From Planctomycetota bacterium (GTDB lineage Bacteria; Planctomycetota; Phycisphaerae; Phycisphaerales; UBA1924): a stretch of DNA of 13,005 bases. The stretch spans positions 1 to 13,005 of the forward strand of contig JAEYVB010000094.1 of NCBI GenBank assembly GCA_023429345.1. The letters are read 5' to 3'. Position numbers and translations under genes: made by a program. The notes beneath the pieces are model-generated. The model did no database searches. It was not told the origin of the DNA and was given only the letters and a program-made list of their open reading frames with translations. Positions 5,766-12,238 of the stretch are shown here, one piece after another. How positions within the stretch are numbered: position 1 is the stretch's first letter; the number at the start of each line of letters is the position of its first letter.

Positions 5766-8131
5766 CCGCACGCCCGCACAGCTCGGCCTCGTCGCAGCCG
5801 GCTGCCCCGGGTGGCGGCGCGGGCGCTCGCCCCGCGGGCGCCCCGCGGCCGCACAAGCTGGAACTGCACGCCCAGCACACCGAGCCCGAGGCGGCAGCGC
5901 TCCCGTCCTTCTCCGAGGGGCAGGAGCCCGAGGAGGGCCCGCTCTCGCCCGGCGCTGCCCTGGCGGATGCCGAGCAGCGCCTGCTCAACCGCGACCTCTC
6001 CTGGCTCGAGTTCAATCGCCGGGTGCTGGCCCAGGCCGCCGACCCGCGGACGCCGCTGCTCACGCGCGTGAAGTTCCTGGCGATCTTCTCGTCCAACCTC
6101 GACGAGTTCTTCATGAAGCGGGTGGGGTACGTCAAGCGGCTGGTGGACACCGGCCTCTCCGCGGCCACGCCCGACGGCCTGACTCCCCGGCAGCTCCTGT
6201 ACGCCTGCCGGAGCGTGGTGCACGACATGTTCGCCGAGCAGGCCGCCTGCTTCGAGAGAGAGATCCTGCCCGGCCTCGAGCGGCACGGCATCTCGCTCCT
6301 TCGGTACCAGGACCTCACCGAGGCCGAGCGGAAAACGATCGACCGCTGGTACATGGCCAACGTCTTCCCGGTGCTGACGCCGCTGGCGGTCGACCCCGGG
6401 CACCGGTTCCCGTTCATCTCCAACCTCTCGGAGAACATCGGGGTCATGGTGAGCGCGCCGGGCGAGCAGGACACGCACTTCGCGCGCGTAAAGATCCCCG
6501 ATGTCCTGCCGCGGCTGATCCTCGTTCGGGATGAGCTCCTCAGCGGGGCCGAGCACACGGTGCTCCCGCGGACCGCCTCGCCCGGAGAGCCGCTGCGGCT
6601 GATCTCGCTCGAAGAGGTCATCCGCAACAACCTCGACGACCTCTTCCCGGGGATGCAGATCCACGAGGTGATCGCCTTTCGCGTGACCCGCAACGCGGCG
6701 ATCGAGGTCGAGGACGACGAGCACGAGGACCTCCTGCAATCCGTCGAGCACGAGCTCCGCCTCCGCCGCTTCGCCAAGGCCGTGCGGATCGAGGTGGCCC
6801 CGAACCCCCCGCGCAAGGTGCTGGACTTCGTGGTCTCCTCGCTGCGCCTCGAGGCCGACGACGTCTACGAGCGCGGCGGGCCGCTCGAGTACGCCGACCT
6901 GCTCTCCATCGCCGAGCTCGACCTCCCGGAGCTGAAGGAGCCGCGCTGGAGCGCCGTCATCCCGCCGCGCCTCGCCGAGCAGGCCGACGGCGACCTCTTC
7001 AGCGCCATCCGCGAGCGCGACATCCTGCTCCACCACCCCTACGAGAGCTTCGCCGCCAGCGTCGAGCGCTTCATCGCCGCCGCCGCCCGCGACCCCGACG
7101 TCCTGTGCATCAAGCAGACGATCTACCGCACCAGCCCCGACTCCCCCTTCGTGGCCAGCCTGGTCCGCGCCGCCGAGGAGGGCAAGCAGGTGGCCGTGCT
7201 GGTCGAGCTCCGCGCCCGCTTCGACGAGAGCAAGAACGTCCGCTTCGCCCGCATGCTCGAGAAGGCCGGCGTCCACGTCGCCTACGGCGTCGTCGGCCTC
7301 AAGACCCACTGCAAGACCAGCCTCGTCGTGCGGCGCGAGCAGGGGGTCCTCCGCTCCTACGCCCACGTCGGCACCGGCAACTACAACCCCTCGACCGCGC
7401 AGCTCTACACCGACCTGGGCCTGCTCACCTGCGACAAGGACATCACCGAGGACGTCATCGCCCTCTTCAACTTCCTCACCGGCCACTCGCTCAAACGCGC
7501 CTACGACACGCTCCTGGTCGCCCCCTTCGAGATGCGCCGCAAGTTCATGGAGAAGATCGACCGCGAGATCGAGCTCGCCCGGCGCCGGGCCCGCACCGGC
7601 GCGGGCCCCGGCGGGAGGATCGTCGCCAAGATGAACGCCCTCGAGGACCTCAAGGTCACCAACAAGCTCTACGAGGCCAGCCAGGCGGGGGTCCAGATCA
7701 CGCTCATCGTCCGCGGCTTCTGCTGCCTCCGCCCCGGGCTGCCGGGCTTGTCAGAGAACATCCGCGTGATCTCCGTGGTCGGCCGCTTCCTCGAGCACTC
7801 CCGCATCTTCCACTTCGGCGCCGGCCGGGAAGACCCGGTGGACGGCGAGTGGTACATCGCCAGCGCCGACTGGATGTACCGCAACCTCTCCGCCCGCGTC
7901 GAGGCCGCCTGCCCCGTCAAGGACCGGCTCGCCCGCGAACGCCTCCAGCACATCGTCGACGTCATGCTCGCCGACCACCGCTGCGCCTGGGACCTCGAGG
8001 TCGATGGACGCTACACCCGCCGCCAGCCCGACCCCGCCGCCGACCCCGCTTCTCCCCACGCCCTCGGGACCTTCAGGACCCTCCAGGCCGAGGCCCTGGC
8101 CGCGGCCGCCCGCGGAGTGGGGGGGGAATGA
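5762..8131 (+). CDS. ppk1: polyphosphate kinase 1
   Basis: Ppk1 reversibly polymerises the gamma-phosphate of ATP into inorganic polyphosphate. The protein is 789 residues. A low-complexity Ala/Pro/Gly/Glu N-terminal extension of about 70 residues precedes the N domain (LLNRDLSWLEFNRRVLAQ from about 74, then FLAIFSSNLDEFFMKRVG). Two phospholipase-D-like catalytic domains follow. His516 in GLKTHCKTSLVVRRE matches the autophosphorylated histidine (E. coli His435). FLEHSRIFHF near 677-685 supplies the second conserved histidine (His679). TGNYNPSTAQLYTDLGL and SADWMYRNLSARVEAACPV are family signatures. No frameshift or lost motif is seen, so it should be active. The start at 5762 overlaps the preceding stop (ATGA) with AGGA 4 nt upstream, implying translational coupling. 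Without the extension, the length is near the usual 690-720. Confidence 0.96.
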   Translation: MTARPHSSASSQPAAPGGGAGARPAGAPRPHKLELHAQHTEPEAAALPSFSEGQEPEEGPLSPGAALADAEQRLLNRDLSWLEFNRRVLAQAADPRTPLLTRVKFLAIFSSNLDEFFMKRVGYVKRLVDTGLSAATPDGLTPRQLLYACRSVVHDMFAEQAACFEREILPGLERHGISLLRYQDLTEAERKTIDRWYMANVFPVLTPLAVDPGHRFPFISNLSENIGVMVSAPGEQDTHFARVKIPDVLPRLILVRDELLSGAEHTVLPRTASPGEPLRLISLEEVIRNNLDDLFPGMQIHEVIAFRVTRNAAIEVEDDEHEDLLQSVEHELRLRRFAKAVRIEVAPNPPRKVLDFVVSSLRLEADDVYERGGPLEYADLLSIAELDLPELKEPRWSAVIPPRLAEQADGDLFSAIRERDILLHHPYESFAASVERFIAAAARDPDVLCIKQTIYRTSPDSPFVASLVRAAEEGKQVAVLVELRARFDESKNVRFARMLEKAGVHVAYGVVGLKTHCKTSLVVRREQGVLRSYAHVGTGNYNPSTAQLYTDLGLLTCDKDITEDVIALFNFLTGHSLKRAYDTLLVAPFEMRRKFMEKIDREIELARRRARTGAGPGGRIVAKMNALEDLKVTNKLYEASQAGVQITLIVRGFCCLRPGLPGLSENIRVISVVGRFLEHSRIFHFGAGREDPVDGEWYIASADWMYRNLSARVEAACPVKDRLARERLQHIVDVMLADHRCAWDLEVDGRYTRRQPDPAADPASPHALGTFRTLQAEALAAAARGVGGE

Positions 8132-8179
8132 CCCCGGCCCGTTCGGAACCGCCCGGCGCCCAGCCACCGTGAGACCGCC

Positions 8180-8195
8180 CGCCGCCGGGGCGGCG
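8180..8195 (+). terminator. possible GC-rich hairpin after the polyphosphate kinase gene
   Basis: CGCCGC and GCGGCG form a 6-bp stem around a CGGG loop, 48 nt past the kinase stop codon, followed only by TTGG instead of a T-run. It is a candidate transcript 3' end or RNA-stability element, not a clear intrinsic terminator. Confidence 0.25.
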
Positions 8196-8251
8196 TTGGA
8201 CGGGTCCCGGTCGGATCGGGGAGCGGGCCATGCCGATGTCCGGGCGTGAAG

Positions 8252-8484
8252 CGGCGTTCTTTGCGCATACAACGCGGCGTTACATGCATGCAAAGCCGCG
8301 CTGCGCGCATGACATGCCGCGTTGCATGCAGGGAAACCCGTGTTGCGCGCGCGCAATGCCGCTCTGCGCGCGCGCAAAGCCGATTTGCGCGCGCGCAAAG
8401 CCGATTTGCATGCATGTAACGCGGCGTTGCATGCAGGAAAGTCGGCGTTGCATGCAGGAAAGTCGGCTTTGCATGCAGGAAAGT
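8252..8484. repeat. tandem array of 21-bp units with palindromic TGCATGCA / TGCGCGCGCA cores
   Basis: Ten consecutive units of exactly 21 bp run from 8275 to 8484, preceded by one diverged 23-bp unit (8252-8274). Each begins CGGCG or CCGNN, carries a core of alternating purine and pyrimidine, and ends in about GAAAG or CAAAG. The last three units (8422-8484) are nearly identical; earlier ones diverge, the usual sign of growth from one end. Cores are of two kinds, ATGCAT-type or GCGCGC-type. The unit at 8380-8400 contains the 16-nt perfect palindrome TTTGCGCGCGCGCAAA. An 18-nt stretch at 8277-8294 is the exact reverse complement of 8405-8422. The array sits between convergent genes. There are no unique spacers, so it is not CRISPR. 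Function is unknown; terminator, structured RNA or protein-binding array are all possible. Confidence 0.9.
8365..8397. other. 14-bp stem hairpin inside the tandem array
   Basis: TGCGCGCGCGCAAA (8365-8378) pairs perfectly with TTTGCGCGCGCGCA (8384-8397) around a 5-nt loop, GCCGA. It is the strongest hairpin seen in the window and spans adjacent array units. Because each arm is itself largely self-complementary, cruciform and alternative foldings compete. The long alternating CG stretches could also adopt Z-DNA under negative supercoiling. This could end or stall transcription from either side. Confidence 0.6.
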
Positions 8485-8630
8485 CGGCCCGGAACCCCGG
8501 CTTTCCGCCGCCGGAGGGCGCAGGAGCTGCGCGGGGCGGGCGCCCGCGGGGAGCGGCGCGGGGAGGGGCCGCGGGTGCAAACCCCGGCGGGGGCGTGGGT
8601 TGAGCGCATTGTCCTTGCCCGGCGCGGCCC

Positions 8631-9113
8631 TTAGCCCTCAATCCCCGTCGCCTCCATCTCGCGCTCCCCGTCGCGGTACGGGATGACCGAGATGCGGCCG
8701 TCGGACTCCAGGACCGCCCACCGGATCTCCGACATCGCGCCGATGCCGCGGAGCTTGCGCGCCGCCGAGAGGATGTCCGCCTCTTCCACGCGCTCTTTTT
8801 TCATCCGGGCGGTGAGGGGCTTCCCGTCCTGGACAAGAACGACCGGCGTTCCGTCGATGAGCCGTTCGAGCCTGGAGTGGCGCCCCTTGAGGAGGGCCAG
8901 CGCCACATCGATCCCCACCAGCGTGGCGATCACGATCAGCGCGTTGGTGACCGAGAAGTTGTCCCCCAGGAGCGCCTGCTGCGTGGCTTCGCCGATGATG
9001 AGCAGGAGAACAAAGTCAAAGGCCGTCATCTCCCCCATTGTGCGCCGGCCCGAGAGCCGCAGGAGCAGCAGCAGGAAGAAGTAGATGGCCAGAGGTCTGA
9101 GAACGCTCTCCAT
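8631..9113 (-). CDS. DUF421 (YetF-like) membrane protein, short form
   Basis: A 160-residue membrane protein of the DUF421/YetF family, whose biochemical role is not established. Membrane segments lie at about 6-20, 32-48 and 55-76. Between the first two is the family motif RLSGRRTMGEMTAFDF (19-34). The C-terminal cytoplasmic domain (about 80-160) has the typical DGTPVVLVQDGKPL strand pair and ISVIPYRDG near the end. It is shorter than B. subtilis YetF but matches the short three-helix members. GAAGG lies 5 nt before the ATG, a good ribosome site. It follows the 180-residue membrane protein gene by 24 nt and is the last gene of the minus-strand run before the repeat array. Confidence 0.88.
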   Translation of the reverse strand: MESVLRPLAIYFFLLLLLRLSGRRTMGEMTAFDFVLLLIIGEATQQALLGDNFSVTNALIVIATLVGIDVALALLKGRHSRLERLIDGTPVVLVQDGKPLTARMKKERVEEADILSAARKLRGIGAMSEIRWAVLESDGRISVIPYRDGEREMEATGIEG

Positions 9114-9137
9114 GACGGTCCTTCCCCGCGTGCTGCT

Positions 9138-9680
9138 TCAGGGGTAGGCAAACTGCCAGAGGTCGATCGCGTCGCCGGCGTACTCCAGCCGCCCCGTGTG
9201 TTTGCCGGGCGAGGTCGCCGCGGCGTGGATGGTCACGCCGAGCTCGGTTGCGCCCGTCGGGTTCTGAAAGATCAGGGCGAGGGCGCCGTCCGCGCGCGCC
9301 CGCTGCTCCCTGGGCTCGGGCAGCACGCTGCTGATCTCGATCGCCCCCAGAAGACCGCCGGAGATCACGACCTCGGACTCGCTCCCGGTCGGCCTCAGGC
9401 GCAGCCTGTACTCCATCGGCTGCGAGACATGCGTGAAGCGCATGTACTCGAGCGTCATGCCCGGCATCTCCCGAGCGGTGGACGCGATCGGGCCCTGCCC
9501 AAGCACCCCCGCGAGCGCCAGGAGCATGAAGAGCCAGGTCGCGCACCATCCGATCCGCTCGGCGACCCACTCCGAACGCTCGAAGCGGAGATGTTCGTCG
9601 ATCTGGAGTCCGGGCATCCTGATGGCAGGTTGCGCGTGCACGGTGAGACGCGGGTGAACCCCCGCTGAACCCGGGATCAT
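9138..9680 (-). CDS. uncharacterised single-pass membrane protein, gene neighbour of DUF421
   Basis: A 180-residue protein with one hydrophobic segment at about 46-61 (ATWLFMLLALAGVLG) following a basic/acidic juxtamembrane stretch FERSEWVAERIGW, and a beta-rich domain of about 110 residues after it. The start ATG overlaps the preceding stop as ATGA, which supports 9680. An in-frame ATG at 9617 would remove 21 poorly structured residues and begin MPGLQIDEH, so it is a fair alternative. From memory, similar proteins with an FERxEW...RIGW motif often sit beside DUF421 genes in other bacteria, suggesting a functional pair at the inner membrane. No enzymatic motif is seen, and I assign no function. 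Confidence 0.75.
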   Translation of the reverse strand: MIPGSAGVHPRLTVHAQPAIRMPGLQIDEHLRFERSEWVAERIGWCATWLFMLLALAGVLGQGPIASTAREMPGMTLEYMRFTHVSQPMEYRLRLRPTGSESEVVISGGLLGAIEISSVLPEPREQRARADGALALIFQNPTGATELGVTIHAAATSPGKHTGRLEYAGDAIDLWQFAYP

Positions 9681-11047
9681 CCCGCGCCCAAGGCCCGGCG
9701 GATGCCCTCCCGCAACTCATCCAGCATCCCCGCCGGGTACAGCGGGAACGCCCACGTGCGGTCGTGAAGAATCGCCGGGTCCCCGAGCCGCGCCCGTTCG
9801 GACTCCGCCCGCTCGGCCAGCGCCGCCAGTTCTTCACTATGCTCGGCGCGGTACCGGTCCAGCAGGTGGTGCAGGTCGCGGTACAGCCGGTGGCGGGTGC
9901 GACGATCGGCCGCGGCGATCTGCCCGACCAGCGACCGCCGCTGCTCGTCCAGCCCGTCCAGCCCCAGCTCGGCCGGGATATGCCGCGCGTGGTGGGCGCG
10001 CCAGACGGCCCGCGCGGCCTCCGCGGGGGCGAGGGTGGGGGCGGGGGTGGGCGCGGGCGAAGCCGCGCTTTCGAGCGGCAGGTAGCGCGTCGCCGTCACC
10101 ACGGTCACCGGCGCGAGCGCGGCAACGGCCTCCTCGCCCAGCCACGCCGTGAGCCAGGCGTCGGTGATGGCGTCGTAGCCGCCCCCGGCATCGCCGCCGC
10201 CGCCCCCCAGCCCATGGATGAAGAGGTCGCATCCCGCCAGCCGCAGCAGCCCGGTCATGAACAGCGCCTTGGGCGCCAGCTCCTCCCGCGGGATGCCCGG
10301 CAGATCCTCCGCGTAGACGTGCGACCGCGGCGAACCGGGCGGCAGCCGCCACAGCGGCAGCTCCCAGCGGTCCTGCACCTCGTCGGCCACCAGCGCGCGG
10401 ATGCCCGCTCCCGGGTGCGCGAGCGCTGCGGCGTTGTACGCGTGGATGCACCGCTCCGGCTCCCGCCCCATGCGCTCGACCAGCTCCCCGAAGAGATCCG
10501 CGCGGTGCAGCCCGCTCGCGAACAGCACCCGGGCGCTGCGGCCGCGCTCGGTGAGCAGCGGCGCCATCAGGTCCCGCGTGGCGAAGGCGACCCGGCACGC
10601 CACCGTGGGCTCGCCCGCGTGCGCGGCGAGAGCCTCGCCGATCCGGCGGAGCCCGTCCCGTACAAAGGGCGGCGTAGCGCCCGGCCCGGGCGGCGGCGGG
10701 TCCCCGCCAATGCCGTACGCGATCTCCCGCACCCCGAGATTCCCGCGGGCTTCCACCACCGGGTAACGCACCACCGTCCGCTCCGGCCGATCCTGATCAA
10801 CCACCAGAAAGGCAACGCCCGGCGCTTGCTCCCCGCCCGCCGCTGCAAACGCGTCCGCCGCCAGGTACTTCGCCAGGATCCCCGGATGCCAGAACTCCGC
10901 CTGGTGCCCGGTCATCACCACCGGCCGGTCGGTCGGCAACCCCATCTGTCCCCGGAACCGCAGCGCCTCCGGGGAGCGGTTGTGCCGCAGCTGCGACCGC
11001 CACGACCCGGCCTCGGGCGCGATGGTCAGCGATTCCGGCTCGGTCAC
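9677..11047 (-). CDS. distant BshC-like protein of unknown function
   Basis: A 456-residue soluble protein if translated from GTG at 11047, whose GTGA overlaps the upstream glycosyltransferase stop. An ATG at 11134 in the same frame would overlap that gene by 91 nt and add a non-native N-terminus. Numbering from the GTG, VVMTGHQAEFWHPGILAKY (43-61) resembles the VVTGQQPGLxGGPLYTxYK motif of BshC, the bacillithiol cysteine-adding protein. FLVVDQDRPERTVV (80-93) sits where BshC has its EDHDxxEV motif, but key residues differ. DLFIHGLG (274-281) followed by a glycine run and YDAITD is distinctive. A Pro/Ala-rich linker lies near 327-346, and a charged, probably coiled-coil stretch near 365-425. 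Bacillithiol synthesis is possible but unproved: no bshA or bshB is recognisable here, although the nearby GT4 gene is cut. The family link is tentative; the gene itself is solid. Confidence 0.7.
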   Translation of the reverse strand: MTEPESLTIAPEAGSWRSQLRHNRSPEALRFRGQMGLPTDRPVVMTGHQAEFWHPGILAKYLAADAFAAAGGEQAPGVAFLVVDQDRPERTVVRYPVVEARGNLGVREIAYGIGGDPPPPGPGATPPFVRDGLRRIGEALAAHAGEPTVACRVAFATRDLMAPLLTERGRSARVLFASGLHRADLFGELVERMGREPERCIHAYNAAALAHPGAGIRALVADEVQDRWELPLWRLPPGSPRSHVYAEDLPGIPREELAPKALFMTGLLRLAGCDLFIHGLGGGGGDAGGGYDAITDAWLTAWLGEEAVAALAPVTVVTATRYLPLESAASPAPTPAPTLAPAEAARAVWRAHHARHIPAELGLDGLDEQRRSLVGQIAAADRRTRHRLYRDLHHLLDRYRAEHSEELAALAERAESERARLGDPAILHDRTWAFPLYPAGMLDELREGIRRALGAG

Positions 11048-11814
11048 GAGCAGTCGGCCTTCGCCATCGTGTCCGTCACCGCCCGCCGCGGCAGGCGGTC
11101 GGCGCAGTGTCGAAGCTCGCGGTGCAGCACGCACCGGTAATGGTTCAAGCGGATCTGGGCGTCGTCCAGCGGCCCGCCGAATGAACGGTTCAGGTCGTTG
11201 TAGATGAGCTTGACCGGGATCTCGCGGATCCGCAGCCCCGCCGCCACCGCCTGCACCCAGAACTGCATCGGGAATGCGTACCCGTCCACATCCAGCCGCA
11301 GCTCCTTCAGCGCCGCCACGCGGTAGGCCTTGAAGCCGCAGAAGGAATCGGTGAGCCGCAGACCCAGCCGATCGTTCAGTTCCGCCGTGATCTGCGCGTT
11401 GATCGCCCGCCGGTCCGGCGGGGGCCGGTCCGCCTCCGCCTCGTCCACCATGTACCGCGATCCGCTGACGACATCCGCATCCCCGGCCGCGGCCGCCTCC
11501 ACAAACCGCGGGATCGCCGCCGGCTCGTGCTGCTCGTCGCAGTCCATGGTGATGATCCAGTCGAACCCGTCCACCGCCGCCCAGCGGAACGCGTCCTGCA
11601 TCGAGCGGCCGTACCCGCGGTTCTTGGAGTGCCGGATGACCTCCACCGGATGCTGGGCCAGCAGCGTGGGCGTCGCGTCCGTGGAGCCGTCGTCGATCAC
11701 CAGCACCTGGCGCGGGGGCGGGGCGTGCTCCAGGATGGCGTCCAGCACCCGCAGCACGTAGCGCTGCTCGTTGTACACAGGGACGGCGATCAACGTCCGG
11801 ACCGGCTTACCCAT
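11044..11814 (-). CDS. family 2 glycosyltransferase, dolichyl-phosphate-mannose-synthase-like
   Basis: A 256-residue GT-A-fold enzyme that should move a sugar from a nucleotide donor, often to a polyprenyl phosphate. IAVPVYNE opens the fold at 9-16, DDGSTDAT lies at 41-48, and the metal/donor motif is DCDEQHEP at 91-98. DSFCGFKAYR (156-165) and EIPVKLIYND (198-207) are typical of the DPM1/DPG-synthase-like branch. There is no C-terminal membrane segment, so it is probably peripheral. The ATG at 11814 was preferred over an in-frame ATG at 11838 because GGAGG lies 9 nt before it. Its stop overlaps the next gene's GTG (GTGA). The acceptor is unknown. A cell-surface glycan role alongside the GT4 gene is inference. 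Confidence 0.93.
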   Translation of the reverse strand: MGKPVRTLIAVPVYNEQRYVLRVLDAILEHAPPPRQVLVIDDGSTDATPTLLAQHPVEVIRHSKNRGYGRSMQDAFRWAAVDGFDWIITMDCDEQHEPAAIPRFVEAAAAGDADVVSGSRYMVDEAEADRPPPDRRAINAQITAELNDRLGLRLTDSFCGFKAYRVAALKELRLDVDGYAFPMQFWVQAVAAGLRIREIPVKLIYNDLNRSFGGPLDDAQIRLNHYRCVLHRELRHCADRLPRRAVTDTMAKADCS

Positions 11815-11918
11815 GCCCGTTTCCCTCCGGCCACCCACCGACTGGAAGGATACGCCGGCCGCCCGCCCGCCCGATCGCCGGGCCTTTGGAGTGAGCGGGA
11901 TGAGGTCCCCGAGGGTGT

Positions 11919-12176
11919 TTATTGCCCGGGCTGCTGCGGGCGCTGCAGGGGCTCGGTCCCCGTGCCGCCCTTCATCCGGTCCGACAGGTCGTCGGTGATC
12001 CGCTTGACTGTCTCCTCCCGGAGCAGCGTCGGATCAATCTGGGTGGAGAGGATGATGTTGCACATCGGGCACTTCAGGAAGATCGAGTAAAACGCGCCAT
12101 GCCCGAAATCGGCCTGGACGGACTCGCCCTTGAGGCTGTTGATCGACTGGCTGCACTTGGGACAGATGCCGGGCAT
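11919..12176 (-). CDS. small two-CxxC zinc-ribbon protein
   Basis: An 85-residue protein with Cys5/Cys8 and Cys36/Cys39 (CPKC and CPMC), the layout of a structural zinc ribbon. The spacer holds hydrophobic strand residues (FYSIFLK). The C-terminal half, from about 50, is a charged helix (EETVKRITDDLSDRM) ending in a Pro/Gln/Gly tail. GGAG lies 8 nt before the ATG. Codon use looks the same as in neighbours. There is no specific family match that I recognise; it could bind nucleic acid or mediate protein contacts. About 100 nt without a gene follow before the family 2 glycosyltransferase. Confidence 0.8.
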   Translation of the reverse strand: MPGICPKCSQSINSLKGESVQADFGHGAFYSIFLKCPMCNIILSTQIDPTLLREETVKRITDDLSDRMKGGTGTEPLQRPQQPGQ

Positions 12177-12206
12177 GGGCGGGCTCCAGGGTGGATAGGA
12201 GGGGCG

Positions 12207-12212
12207 ATTGTA
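12207..12212 (-). promoter_or_regulatory. possible -10 element for the zinc-ribbon and downstream genes
   Basis: The minus strand reads TACAAT, one base off the -10 consensus, in a small AT-rich patch between the GT4 stop and the zinc-ribbon gene. Transcription would start about 20-25 nt before the zinc-ribbon ATG. No good -35 is seen 16-18 nt upstream, where a GC hairpin sits instead. Confidence 0.25.
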
Positions 12213-12222
12213 ACACGCCGGC

Positions 12223-12238
12223 GAGGGCCGAGGCCCTC
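12223..12238 (-). terminator. hairpin at the end of the GT4 gene
   Basis: GAGGGCC and GGCCCTC form a perfect inverted repeat around a 2-nt centre (6-bp stem with a tetraloop) that overlaps the GT4 stop codon. No U-tract follows, so any terminator or attenuator role is tentative. The -10-like element comes about 11 nt later, consistent with a transcript break here. Confidence 0.3.

Larger units (their letters stand above)
8132..8630. other. gene-poor convergent intergenic region
   Basis: About 500 nt separate the converging ends of the polyphosphate kinase (plus) and DUF421 (minus) genes. The left part (8132-8250) is GC-rich with a hairpin at 8180-8195. The middle is a 21-bp tandem array (8252-8484). 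The right part (8485-8630) is extremely GC-rich, with only weak inverted repeats such as CGGAA/TTCCG at 8490-8507. I found no convincing gene. Reading frames stay open on both strands, but they follow the array period and GC bias. Confidence 0.75.

Noticed and set aside
5714..7486. 590-codon minus-strand open frame opposite polyphosphate kinase
   Set aside because: The plus strand encodes Ppk1 with full motifs. The antisense product is Val/Leu/Glu/Gly/Asp-rich with no domain.
8128..8172. 14-codon open frame overlapping the polyphosphate kinase stop as ATGA
   Set aside because: It is too short, Pro-rich and without any recognisable feature. The overlap is likely chance.
8252..8484. CRISPR array
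   Set aside because: Units abut with no unique spacers, the period is only 21 bp, and no cas genes are nearby.
7751..8641. Minus-strand frame running through the array into the kinase gene
   Set aside because: It is antisense to conserved Ppk1 sequence for a large part, and is open in the array only because the 21-bp period lacks stops.
9764..11140. Plus-strand open frame antisense to the BshC-like gene
   Set aside because: Its composition is that of a GC-bias shadow. The minus-strand gene has GTGA and ATGA overlaps with both neighbours.
11869..11883. GCCCG/CGGGC inverted repeat after the zinc-ribbon gene
   Set aside because: It is only 5 bp with no T-run, which is expected by chance at this GC content.
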